64,000 bases of DNA from Planctomycetota bacterium. GTDB lineage: Bacteria > Planctomycetota > UBA1135 > GCA-002686595. Shown here piece after piece: positions 44,905 to 52,376 of this stretch. The notes under the pieces were generated by a model. That model did no database searches. It was given only the letters and a program-made list of their open reading frames with translations, and was not told the DNA's origin. The stretch's first letter is position 1, and the number at the start of each line of letters is the position of its first letter. Made by a program: the position numbers and the translations under genes. Where the stretch lies: contig SIAI01000003.1 of NCBI GenBank assembly GCA_009691855.1, positions 98,996 to 162,995 on the forward strand. The letters run 5' to 3'.

Positions 44905-45783
44905 ATGAGTCGACTGGCCGCGCGCGTCCTGACCGGCACGACTCTGGCCGTCGTCGCGGCGGGGTTGCTGTGGCTGAGCACGCGACTTCCCGGAGGGCTC
45001 TTGGCCTTGATCGTCGTGGCCGTGCTCGCGCCGGTGAGCGCGTGGGAACTCGACCGCATGGGCAGCTTTCGCGGCCAGGGCTTCGGAGCTCCGCTGGTGC
45101 TGAGCGCGCTCGCCCTCGTCCTGTTCGAGGGCGCCCAAGTGTGCGCGAGCCACCCGCGCACGGAGTCACCGTTCCTGCGTCTGGCCTGGGACTACGGGAT
45201 CTGCGCCGCAACGGTCTCGTGCGTGGCGCTGGTGATGTCGATCGCCGTCCGCCCGAGGACGCCGCAGCACGCTCGGTGGAGCGCGCCGCTGCTGGCGGTC
45301 TGGCTACTCCCGCCGCTGTTCTCGGTGGTTCTCGTCGACGAGGCCTTCGGCGTCGTGGGGCTGACGGTGTTCGTCGTGCTGGCCAAGATCGGCGACAACG
45401 CCGGCTTCTTCGTCGGGCGAGCGATCGGCAAGCGCCATCCGTTCCCCAAGATCAGCCCGGGCAAGACCGTGGCCGGCTGCGTGGCCTCGCTCGTGGCCGG
45501 GATCGTCGGCGGAGCGCTGATCCTGCCGTTCACGCTCGGCGAGCGCACACCCGCGCAGTTCGCGCTCGGGGCGCTCGTCGGCGGGCTGATCAACGTCGCC
45601 GCACAGGCGAGCGACCTGTCCGAGAGCTGGGTCAAGCGCCGCGCCGGGGTGAAGGACTCGAGTGCGTTGCTCGGGCCCTCGGGCGGTGTGCTCGACGTGA
45701 TCGACAGCCTGTTCTTCGCCGGCCCCGCGGCCCTCCTGCTCTGGACCTGGGTCTACTACGCGCCGCCGCTCCACTCCCGCTAA
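44905..45783 (+). CDS. cdsA: Phosphatidate cytidylyltransferase
   Basis: A 292-residue, mostly hydrophobic inner-membrane enzyme making CDP-diacylglycerol from phosphatidate and CTP. Eight or so membrane segments are visible from residue 8 on. The signature near residues 233-263 reads SDLSESWVKRRAGVKDSS..GPSGGVLDVIDS. The K-R and K-D parts are kept, but the usual PGHGG is GPSGG and the usual D-R-x-D is DVID. Start is the ATG at 44905, 14 bases after uppS. Confidence 0.92.
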   Translation: MSRLAARVLTGTTLAVVAAGLLWLSTRLPGGLLALIVVAVLAPVSAWELDRMGSFRGQGFGAPLVLSALALVLFEGAQVCASHPRTESPFLRLAWDYGICAATVSCVALVMSIAVRPRTPQHARWSAPLLAVWLLPPLFSVVLVDEAFGVVGLTVFVVLAKIGDNAGFFVGRAIGKRHPFPKISPGKTVAGCVASLVAGIVGGALILPFTLGERTPAQFALGALVGGLINVAAQASDLSESWVKRRAGVKDSSALLGPSGGVLDVIDSLFFAGPAALLLWTWVYYAPPLHSR

Positions 45784-45798
45784 CATGCCCACCCGCGC

Positions 45799-46854
45799 GT
45801 GAACGAGATCACCATCCCCCTGCGTTCCCAGGACGAGGCCATCCTCGTGCTCGGGCCCTACGACCGGCACGCGAAGCTGCTGCGCCAGGTGCTCGACATC
45901 GAGGTCTTCACGCAGGGCGGCAACCTGAAGCTGCGCGGCGACGACGGCGACGTCGAGGAAGCGCAGCGGCGCATCGAGCACCTGCTGGGCAAGCTGCGCA
46001 AGGGCCGCACGCTCGAGGCCAGCGAGATCGAAGTGATCCTGGCTGGACCGCGCGAGGGCGAGGTGCCGAAGCCGAAGAGCGCGGGTCCGAGCTCGGCCAC
46101 GGAGAGCGTGGCCATCGGCACGCCCGGTGAGCGTGCCTGGCGCCCGCGCGGCGCCGAACCGGCGCGCGGCGAGGCGCAGAAGATCGTGCTGCGCCCGCGC
46201 GCGGTCGAGGCGCGCAGTCCGAACCAGAAGCGCTACCTCGACGCCATCGCCGAGAACTCGCTGACCTTCGGCGTCGGCGTGTCGGGCACGGGGAAGACGT
46301 ACCTCGCCGTGGCCGCCGCCGTGCGCCGCCTGCGCGCGGGCGAGGTGAAGCGCCTGGTGATCACGCGGCCCGTGGTCGAGGCCGGCGAGCACCTCGGCTT
46401 CCTGCCGGGCGACCTGCAGGCGAAGCTCAATCCCTACATGCGCCCGGTGTACGACGCGCTCTACGACCTGATCGGCTTCGAGGACGCGAACCGCCTCGAG
46501 GAGGCGGGCGTGATCGAGGTCGCGCCGCTAGCCTTCATGCGCGGGCGCACGCTGGCGCAGGCCTTCGTGATCCTCGACGAAGCCCAGAACACGACCGTGG
46601 CCCAGATGAAGATGTTCCTGACGCGCCTGGGCGAGGGCTCGTGCATGGCGGTCTCGGGCGATCCGACGCAGACCGACCTGGAGGACCCGGGGCGTAGCGG
46701 CCTGCTGGACGCCGTGCGGCGCCTGCGCGGCTATGCCGGCGTGGCGGTGGTCGAGTTCAGCATGAAGGACATCGTGCGCCACCCGCTGGTGGAGCAGATC
46801 GTGCGCGCCTACGAGGCCCCGCTTGTTCCGCCCGGGCCCGCGCACAAGAAATGA
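45799..46854 (+). CDS. PhoH-like ATPase
   Basis: A 351-residue PhoH family protein starting at GTG 45799; the nearby ATG frame stops after five codons. Residues 10-75 form a KH-like N-domain as in other bacterial PhoH-like proteins. The ATPase domain has Walker A GVSGTGKT (Lys 166), Walker B FVILDEAQN and VSGDPTQTDL. The PhoH-ybeY order is conserved in bacteria and suggests a role in RNA/ribosome metabolism. The ybeY start overlaps its stop (ATGA). Confidence 0.93.
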   Translation: MNEITIPLRSQDEAILVLGPYDRHAKLLRQVLDIEVFTQGGNLKLRGDDGDVEEAQRRIEHLLGKLRKGRTLEASEIEVILAGPREGEVPKPKSAGPSSATESVAIGTPGERAWRPRGAEPARGEAQKIVLRPRAVEARSPNQKRYLDAIAENSLTFGVGVSGTGKTYLAVAAAVRRLRAGEVKRLVITRPVVEAGEHLGFLPGDLQAKLNPYMRPVYDALYDLIGFEDANRLEEAGVIEVAPLAFMRGRTLAQAFVILDEAQNTTVAQMKMFLTRLGEGSCMAVSGDPTQTDLEDPGRSGLLDAVRRLRGYAGVAVVEFSMKDIVRHPLVEQIVRAYEAPLVPPGPAHKK

Positions 46855-47294
46855 GCGCCCGGCCGGCGGCCGAGGTGAGCTGGAGCGTCGGCGGGGCGCG
46901 GCTCCTGTCCGACGCGGAGGTGTGCGCGGCCGTGTCCGCGGCCCTGGCGCACGGCGGCCGCCCCGGGCTCACGCTGGCGGTCGTGTTCGTCGCCGACGCG
47001 GAGCTGGCACGGCTGCACGCCGAACACCTGGGCGACCCGAGTCCCACCGACGTGCTGGCCTTCGACCTGGGCGAGGAAGGCGACGGCCCGGCGGGGGAGG
47101 TGTACGTCAGCGTCGAGCGCGCGCGTGCCGTGGCCCGCGAGCGCGACCTCGCGCCGGATGCGGAGCTGCTGCTGTACGTCGTCCACGGCTGCCTGCACCT
47201 GTGCGGCCACGACGACCACGCGCCGCGCGCGCGCGCGCGCATGCGCGCCGCCGAGCGAGCCGTGCTGGCGCTCCTCGGATCCGCTCGGCGTTGA
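46851..47294 (+). CDS. ybeY: Endoribonuclease YbeY (rRNA maturation factor)
   Basis: A 147-residue metal-dependent endoribonuclease involved in 16S rRNA 3'-end maturation and ribosome quality control. SPTDVLAFDL (residues 64-73) and the zinc motif HGCLHLCGHDDH (112-123) identify it. Compared with the classical HGxLHLxGYDH, the third ligand position is Asp 122 with His 123 following. It overlaps phoH by four bases. Confidence 0.93.
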   Translation: MSARPAAEVSWSVGGARLLSDAEVCAAVSAALAHGGRPGLTLAVVFVADAELARLHAEHLGDPSPTDVLAFDLGEEGDGPAGEVYVSVERARAVARERDLAPDAELLLYVVHGCLHLCGHDDHAPRARARMRAAERAVLALLGSARR

Positions 47295-47304
47295 GCCCCG
47301 CAAA

Positions 47305-47336
47305 GGACGCGAGCGCGCGCGCACGCACTTTTTTTT
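47305..47336 (+). terminator. Possible terminator after ybeY (GC run plus T8)
   Basis: A GC-rich stretch able to fold on itself (gagcgcgcgcgcacgc) is followed by eight consecutive T residues at 47329-47336, a rare tract in this genome. It lies right after the ybeY stop at 47294 and before the separate sigma-factor gene, so it fits an intrinsic terminator. The stem is not well defined. Confidence 0.5.
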
Positions 47337-47545
47337 CGCGCCCCGCGCGTGGCCTCGACGGGCCCGGGGCGCCAGCGAACGCCGCGCCGCGAGCGCAGGA
47401 TCTACCGAGAAAATTGCGTCCACGCGCGCGTCTCGCGGGCCGAGCCAGGCGCGCGCGCGCAGAAGCGTCTCGGTTCGCGCTCTTGATTTCAGGTGCCCAA
47501 GTTGACGGAAATGGTCGCGTGCATGCCGAGCGGCGCCGCGGGCTC

Positions 47546-48370
47546 ATGCACACCGAGGCCAGCATGGACCTTGTCGCAGACCAACCCAGCCAGACCAAGA
47601 AACGCACGCTGCACCGGGTCGATGTCCCGGGCTTGTGGCGTGTGTACTGGAAAAAGCCCAGCGACCAGCGCCGCAACCGCCTGGTGGAGGCGTATCAGTC
47701 GCTGCTGAAGGTCGTGGTGCAGCGCTTCGCGCAGCGCCTGCCGCGCAGCGTCGACCGTGGGGACCTCGAGACGGCCGCCAACTTCGGCCTGATGGGCGCC
47801 ATCGCCAGCTTCGACGCGACGCGCATGGTGCGCTTCGAGATCTACGCCGAGATGCGCATCCGCGGGGCCGTGCTGGACGAGCTGCGCGCCCAAGACTGGC
47901 TGCCGCGGCCGTGGCGCACGCGTCTCGACCTGCAGAAGCGCACGCTGGAGATGCTGCGCTCCGAGCTCGGTCGCGAGCCGACCGACCCCGAGGTGGCCAG
48001 CTCCATGGGCGTGCCCTTCGAGGAGTACGAGCTCCTGTTCGGCACGGCGCTGCCGGGCATCGTGGTGGGCTCCATGCCGGCCCTGGACGGCGGGGACGAG
48101 CCCGTCTCGCGCCTGGATGGCGTGGCCGACACGCGCAGCGACCAGCCGGGCGAAGAGCTCACGCGCACCGAGCTCCTGCGCCTGCTCGCCCAGCGCATGA
48201 GCGAGCAGGAATACCGCATCGTCTACCTGAAGTACTGGGAAGACCTATCGATGCGCGAGATCGGCGAGCTCACCGGGATCTCCGAGTCGCGCGTGTGCAA
48301 GATCCACGCGAAGCTGCTCGAACGCCTGAAGGATCGCTTCCGCGCCCAGGGCAGCGAGCTGTCGGGCTGA
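47546..48370 (+). CDS. FliA-type (sigma-28 family) RNA polymerase sigma factor
   Basis: A 274-residue sigma-70 family factor of the FliA/WhiG/SigF kind. Region 2 reads VDRGDLETAANFGLMGAI, then FEIYAEMRIRGAVLDELR and DWLPRPWR, the last being diagnostic of this group. Region 3 (LGREPTDPEVASSMGV) follows, and region 4 ends with MREIGELTGISESRVCKIH. Start choice is between ATG 47546 (MHTEAS) and ATG 47564 (MDLVAD). No flagellar or chemotaxis gene is in the window, so targets are unknown; motility or a developmental/envelope regulon are options. A hairpin follows the stop. Confidence 0.92.
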   Translation: MHTEASMDLVADQPSQTKKRTLHRVDVPGLWRVYWKKPSDQRRNRLVEAYQSLLKVVVQRFAQRLPRSVDRGDLETAANFGLMGAIASFDATRMVRFEIYAEMRIRGAVLDELRAQDWLPRPWRTRLDLQKRTLEMLRSELGREPTDPEVASSMGVPFEEYELLFGTALPGIVVGSMPALDGGDEPVSRLDGVADTRSDQPGEELTRTELLRLLAQRMSEQEYRIVYLKYWEDLSMREIGELTGISESRVCKIHAKLLERLKDRFRAQGSELSG

Positions 48371-48375
48371 GAGCG

Positions 48376-48420
48376 TGAGCAAGAATCCCGCGCCGCTCCG
48401 GCGTGGGCGTTCTTGCCCAC
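48376..48420 (+). terminator. Hairpin after the sigma-factor gene
   Basis: gtgagcaagaa (48376-48386) pairs with ttcttgcccac (48410-48420) with one mismatch. The stem continues inward through imperfectly matched tcccgcgcc / ggcgtgggcg around a gctcc loop. It starts five bases after the sigma-factor stop. There is no T-tract. Confidence 0.6.
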
Positions 48421-48535
48421 TCTCGAACCCCCTGGGCGCGAGTCCCGCGCGCCCCCAAGGCCGCGAAGCTCGCCGTGGTTGGATTGTTGCTCACACTCTG
48501 AGCCCGCCGACGCGCCCTCGCCGCCGAAAAAAGAA

Positions 48536-48565
48536 CGGGGGCGCGAAGCGAAGCCTCGCGCCCCC
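48536..48565. terminator. GC-rich 10-bp hairpin
   Basis: gggggcgcga (48537-48546) and tcgcgccccc (48556-48565) pair perfectly around a 9-base loop. An A-run (aaaaaagaa) precedes it on the plus strand, which reads as a T-run after the stem on the minus strand. It therefore fits best as a terminator for minus-strand transcription coming from the riboswitch side. Confidence 0.6.
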
Positions 48566-48608
48566 GGGTCCCGCCCAGCCCGAAACGAATCCGGACACGG
48601 GCAGCGCC

Positions 48609-49058
48609 CTAAGGATCAGCGGTCATCCGCAGACCCCGCAGGACGCTTCGCTCTCCTTCCCCTGGAAGAGCGGTGGCGGGAAAGCGGTCTCGAACCCGGG
48701 TCCCCGACCGAGCTCGAAACCTCGTCTCTCCTCCCTCGAACACGGCGGGTCCCGGTCCCCTCAGGCCCAACCGTGCAAACACTCCGCGGATCGTGCGAGC
48801 AGAGGTTCCCCACGAATCTCTGCTGCGAACCCGTTCGCCCTCTAGGGCTCGGAGTGCACTCGACATGTACTCTCTCTCCGACCTGGGCGAGAGTGATCTC
48901 GCCAGGTGATCTGCGCTGCGCGCGCCGACCGCCGCGCCGCGCGAGCGGTTGTAGGGGCGAACGCGAGAGGTGTGCGACCGATCGAGACGCCGGGTAGCGC
49001 GGACGACACAGTCCCTCTGGCGCCACTCGGTTTGGTGTACTCGCTTCTGGTTCATCAT
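48609..49058 (-). CDS. Weak hypothetical reading frame downstream of the riboswitch
   Basis: A minus-strand frame of 149 residues (start MMNQKRVHQ, end RMTADP). It is very rich in Arg and Ser, has no recognisable domain, signal peptide or membrane segment, and uses rarer codons than its neighbours (CGA, AGA, GGA, GTA). It is the only minus-strand frame of some length positioned to be controlled by the GEMM aptamer, and a terminator-like hairpin follows it. An overlapping GTG-started frame (48616-49173) is equally unconvincing. It may be a decayed gene or no gene. Confidence 0.2.
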   Translation of the reverse strand: MMNQKRVHQTEWRQRDCVVRATRRLDRSHTSRVRPYNRSRGAAVGARSADHLARSLSPRSEREYMSSALRALEGERVRSRDSWGTSARTIRGVFARLGLRGPGPAVFEGGETRFRARSGTRVRDRFPATALPGEGERSVLRGLRMTADP

Positions 49059-49223
49059 CCTGCCTGTCGCGTTCGCTCGACCGGTGCCAGCGCGCCTTTC
49101 CGGAGGAGGGCGCACGCGTCCTGAGCCGCACAGGCGAGCTCGGGACGCGGGCGAGATGGAAGGGTGACTTCACATCCCGGCGTCTTCTTCCGGTCAGTCG
49201 GTGGTGGTCCCGGCTTGCCCCTT

Positions 49224-49330
49224 GGATGACGCCCAGATGGGTCGACGACGTTCGGTAGCTCGGCTATCCGCGAGGGACCCGTGGCTTTGCGTCCCAGCCT
49301 CGCGGCTGGTTTGCCTTTCTCGTGTCATCT
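49224..49330 (-). promoter_or_regulatory. Cyclic di-GMP-I (GEMM) riboswitch aptamer
   Basis: On the minus strand the GEMM consensus is easy to follow. AAAGGCAAACC is followed by a 6-bp P2 hairpin (CCAGCC-GCGA-GGCTGG) whose GNRA tetraloop is the usual docking loop. Then come GACGCAAAGCCACGGGTC and the P3 arm ending GGATAGCCGAGCTACCG. P1 can form between GACACG (49321-49327 area) and CGTCGTC (about 49244-49250); GATGAC/GTCATC offers an alternative pairing with the downstream strand. Such aptamers bind c-di-GMP (some variants bind cGAMP) and switch transcription or translation of the next gene. Here the downstream side is 48370-49223, where no convincing gene is seen. Confidence 0.88.
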
Positions 49331-49622
49331 GTCGGGAGCAGGCGAACCATACCAACGAAATCGCAAAAGGCAAATCGCGGTTCGCGCGCAGACGATCTCG
49401 TGAGTGCAAGTCCATGTTGTAAGTTGCCTTATGTCAATTGATAGCTCCAGGTGAGGGCCCCTCGCCGCTTCTTCACCAGAACGAATTTCTGGCCTGCCGC
49501 CAAGAGGAAGTCCGAAGCCGCTTCCCGGCCGCGATGGGCGTGCGGAAGGGCTCGCGCGCGCGGTGGCGCCTGGCCTGCGGGCCCAGTGGCGGCGCGGTGG
49601 AGAGCTTCCTTCCGCGCCGCGC

Positions 49623-50453
49623 TCAGCGCCCGGAACGGACCGCCCGGTGCACCGCGAGCACGCCATCGAGGATCGCTCCGAACGCGTCCAATCGCACCAT
49701 GTTCGGACCGTCCGAAGGGGCGTGGTCCGGGTCCGGGTGGACCTCGAAGAACAGGCCGTCGACCTCGCCCGTCGCCACCGCCGCGCGCGCGAGCACGGGC
49801 GCGAGGCGTCGCTCGCCACCCGTCGTTCCGTCCGCGCCGCCGGGGCGCTGCACCGAGTGCGTGGCGTCGAACACGACCGGGTGGCCGGTCTGGGAGAGCT
49901 CCTCGAGGCCGGTCATGTCCACCACCAGCCGTCCGTAGCCGAAGGTCGTGCCGCGCTCGGTCACCAGCAGGTTCGTGTTGCCGGTCGACTCGCACTTGGC
50001 GGTCAGGTGCTTCATGTCCCAGGGCGCGAGGAACTGCCCCTTCTTGATGTTGACCGCCTTGCCGGTCTCGGCCGCGGCCAGCACCAGGTCCGTCTGCCGG
50101 CACAGGAAGGCCGGGATCTGCAGCACGTCGACCACCTCGGCCGCGCTCGCGCACTGCTCGGGCAGGTGCACGTCGGTCACGAGCGGCACGCCCACGCGGC
50201 GCTTGACCTCGTCCAGGATCGTGAGCCCGTCGTCGAGCCCCGGTCCGCGGCCGGAGGTCACCTTGGTGCGGTTGGCCTTGTCGTAGCTGGCCTTGAAGAT
50301 CAGCGTCAGGCCACGCGCGCTGCACAGCTCGCGCAGGCTCTCGGCGATGGACAGCGCCAGCGCGCGCGTCTCGAGCACGCACGGGCCGGCGAGCACGAAC
50401 AATTCACCGCCACCGACCGTGTGGCCGGCGATCTGACAGGTCGGACGGGACAT
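49623..50453 (-). CDS. kdsA: 3-deoxy-D-manno-octulosonate 8-phosphate synthase
   Basis: A 276-residue cytoplasmic aldolase-type enzyme condensing arabinose 5-phosphate and PEP to KDO-8-phosphate for LPS. Diagnostic stretches: FKASYDKANRTK, VTDVHLPEQ, FLCRQTDLV, NIKKGQFLAPWDM and TERGTTFGYGRLVVDM. LAGPC (Cys 25) marks the metal-dependent class, as opposed to the Asn type of E. coli. The start at 50453 (MSRPTCQIAG) gives the normal length. Its presence implies a KDO-containing lipopolysaccharide and hence an outer membrane. Confidence 0.95.
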   Translation of the reverse strand: MSRPTCQIAGHTVGGGELFVLAGPCVLETRALALSIAESLRELCSARGLTLIFKASYDKANRTKVTSGRGPGLDDGLTILDEVKRRVGVPLVTDVHLPEQCASAAEVVDVLQIPAFLCRQTDLVLAAAETGKAVNIKKGQFLAPWDMKHLTAKCESTGNTNLLVTERGTTFGYGRLVVDMTGLEELSQTGHPVVFDATHSVQRPGGADGTTGGERRLAPVLARAAVATGEVDGLFFEVHPDPDHAPSDGPNMVRLDAFGAILDGVLAVHRAVRSGR

Positions 50454-50508
50454 GGGGCGATTGTACGGGACGCGCGTCCGGGCACGCCGTGGTTCGGAGC
50501 ACGCCGCT

Positions 50509-51399
50509 TCAGGGGACGACGAGGCGGAAGCGCTCGGGCAAGAGCTCGACCGACACGGGTGTCGTACCCCCCAGGTCGCCATCGACCTGGTAGGGCACCG
50601 GCTCGGCCGCCTCGACGCGGATCGAGCGCGCGCGGTGCACGCGGATCGGGCTGCCCGGCAGACGCGGCAGGAGCCCGTGCACGAGGGCTCGGACGAGCTC
50701 CGCCCGGCGGCCGGTGGGGAAGAGGTACACCTCCCACAGGCCGTCGTCGAGACGCGTGTCGCGTGCGAAGCGCAGGAAGTCGGCGTACTTCGGGGTGTTG
50801 GCGATCCACACCATGCCGACCTCGCCGGGCAGGAGCCCGCCGTCGAGGGTCACGCGCAGGGGCACCGGGCGGTAGCGCGCCAGGGTGCGCAGCGCGCCGG
50901 TCACGTAGACGGCCTTCGTGATCGGGCCCCGGCGGTGCGCCTCGACGTTCTGCACGATGCGCGCGTCGAAGCCGATCCCGACCACGAGGTGCGCGAGGCG
51001 CGCACCGACGCGCGCGACGTCGAGCTCTTGCAGGCGGCCACGCAGGAAGACTTCGGCCGCGCGCTCCGGCCGCGTCGGCAGCTCGAGCGCGCGCGCCAGG
51101 ACGTTGGCCGTGCCGCAGGGCAGCAAGCCGACCGGCGTGCTTGGATCGGTCAGGCCCGAGAGTACCTCGCCCAGCGTCCCGTCGCCGCCGATCACGACCA
51201 CGAGGTCTGCGGACGAGGCCATGCGCGCCAGGCGCGGCGCGTCGCCGCGCGCGCTCGTGCGCAAGAGCTCGGGCGTGACCCCGCGAGCCTGGAACGCGCG
51301 TACGAGCTCCAGGGCGCGCTGCTCACCGCGTCCGCGCCCCGAGACCGGATTGGCGATGATCCAGACGCGCCGCGGCCGGGCAGGAGCTTCCTGGGTCAT
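50509..51399 (-). CDS. Diacylglycerol kinase-like lipid kinase (YegS/DagK family)
   Basis: A 296-residue cytoplasmic kinase. ANPVSGRGRG near the start, VVVIGGDGTLGEVL (GGDGT at 71-75) and LPCGTANVLARAL are the nucleotide-binding motifs of the diacylglycerol/sphingosine kinase family. The C-terminal beta-sandwich (VPYQVDGDL) completes it. It phosphorylates diacylglycerol or a similar lipid; the exact substrate is not predictable. It is divergent from the RmlD-like gene with only 24 bases between the start codons, and 55 bases upstream of kdsA in the same direction. Confidence 0.9.
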   Translation of the reverse strand: MTQEAPARPRRVWIIANPVSGRGRGEQRALELVRAFQARGVTPELLRTSARGDAPRLARMASSADLVVVIGGDGTLGEVLSGLTDPSTPVGLLPCGTANVLARALELPTRPERAAEVFLRGRLQELDVARVGARLAHLVVGIGFDARIVQNVEAHRRGPITKAVYVTGALRTLARYRPVPLRVTLDGGLLPGEVGMVWIANTPKYADFLRFARDTRLDDGLWEVYLFPTGRRAELVRALVHGLLPRLPGSPIRVHRARSIRVEAAEPVPYQVDGDLGGTTPVSVELLPERFRLVVP

Positions 51400-51423
51400 G
51401 GACGGAGCGGCAGCATAGCGGGG

Positions 51424-52326
51424 GTGAGCGACGGCGACCTCCTGATCCTCGGCGCGAGCGGCTTCCTGGGGCCGCACCTCGTGGCCGCCGCGCGACGCGC
51501 CGGCTGGCGCGTGGTCTCGGCCTCGCGCCGTGCCGCGGCGGCGCCCTATCTCCCGGGCCAGGCGCCCGACGCGGTGCTCGAGCTCGACGCGCTGGTGCCC
51601 GGCGCGCTGGAGCAGGGGCTCGACGCCGTGCGCCCGCGCGCGATCGTGCTGGCGAGCGCGCTGTCGCGCGTCGACGAGTGCGAGCGCGATCCCGCGCGCG
51701 CGCAGGCGCTCAACTGCGCTCTGCCGGGCGCGCTGGCCCGCGCCACGCGCGCGCGCGGTCTGCGCCTGGTGCACCTCTCCACCGACCTCGTGTTCGGCGC
51801 GCGCGCACCACGCGCCGCGCGCTACAGCGAGGACGATGTGCCCTCGCCGGTGCACGTCTATGGCGCCAGCAAGGCCGCGGGTGAGGCGCGCGTGCGGCAA
51901 GAAGACCCCGCGGCGCTGATCGTGCGCCTGCCGTTGCTCTACGGCGACTCGCTCGGGCGCGGGCTCGGCGCCGGCGACGCGCTGCTCGCGGCCCTGGCGC
52001 GGGGCGAGCGTCCGGCGCTGTTCACCGACGAGTGGCGCACGCCGCTCGCGGCCGGCAACGCGGCCGCGGCGGTGATCGAGCTCGTCGGACGGGGCGAGCA
52101 CGGTCTGCGACACGTGGCTGGCCCGCTGCGGCTGGCCCGCTACCAGCTCGGCCTGGCGCTGCTCGCCGCACACGGGATCCAGGACGCCGCTGCGCGGATC
52201 CGTCCGGCGACACGCGCCGAGTTCGGCCTGGATTCGCTGCGGCCGCGCGACGTGGCGCTCGGATCCTCGCGCGCGCCCCTACGCACGCCGCTCTTGGCGC
52301 CCGACCCGGCGCGGGTGCGGCCCTGA
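51424..52326 (+). CDS. RmlD-like NAD(P)-dependent sugar reductase/epimerase
   Basis: A 300-residue extended short-chain dehydrogenase. The Rossmann motif GASGFLG (10-16), the STDLVFG strand (119-125) typical of dTDP-4-dehydrorhamnose reductases, and the catalytic YxxxK as YGASK (146-150) are present. The GTG at 51424 is the only start that keeps the first beta-strand. The product could act in nucleotide-sugar synthesis for LPS or exopolysaccharide, in keeping with nearby kdsA, but no other rml gene is present. Confidence 0.85.
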   Translation: MSDGDLLILGASGFLGPHLVAAARRAGWRVVSASRRAAAAPYLPGQAPDAVLELDALVPGALEQGLDAVRPRAIVLASALSRVDECERDPARAQALNCALPGALARATRARGLRLVHLSTDLVFGARAPRAARYSEDDVPSPVHVYGASKAAGEARVRQEDPAALIVRLPLLYGDSLGRGLGAGDALLAALARGERPALFTDEWRTPLAAGNAAAAVIELVGRGEHGLRHVAGPLRLARYQLGLALLAAHGIQDAAARIRPATRAEFGLDSLRPRDVALGSSRAPLRTPLLAPDPARVRP

Positions 52327-52352
52327 CGCGCACGCCGCGCGCGCAGCGATTC

Positions 52353-52371
52353 GGCCCCGCGGCGCGGGGCC
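52353..52371. terminator. Hairpin between convergent genes
   Basis: ggccccgc (52353-52360) and gcggggcc (52364-52371) form a perfect 8-bp stem with a ggc loop, placed between the stop of the RmlD-like gene (52326) and the minus-strand stop of the DUF1501 gene (52377). Confidence 0.6.
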
Positions 52372-52376
52372 CGCGC

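Larger units (their letters stand above)
48371..49622. other. 1.25-kb region without a convincing gene
   Basis: The region lies between the rightward sigma-factor gene and the 3' end of leftward kdsA. It holds two hairpins (48376-48420 and 48536-48565), a minus-strand c-di-GMP-I riboswitch aptamer (about 49224-49330) and a weak minus-strand frame (48609-49058). Third-position GC is clearly lower here than in the flanking genes, so most of it looks non-coding or decayed. Just downstream of kdsA (49440-49620) nothing is recognised. Confidence 0.65.

Noticed and set aside
48670..48770. tRNA-like stretch (ggtctcgaacccgggtcc)
   Set aside because: It resembles a T-loop, but the flanking bases do not form a 5-bp T stem or an acceptor stem on either strand.
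49425..49445. TTGACA on the minus strand upstream of the GEMM aptamer
   Set aside because: A perfect -35 hexamer is present, but no reasonable -10 lies 16-18 bases downstream (tggact), so I do not annotate a promoter.
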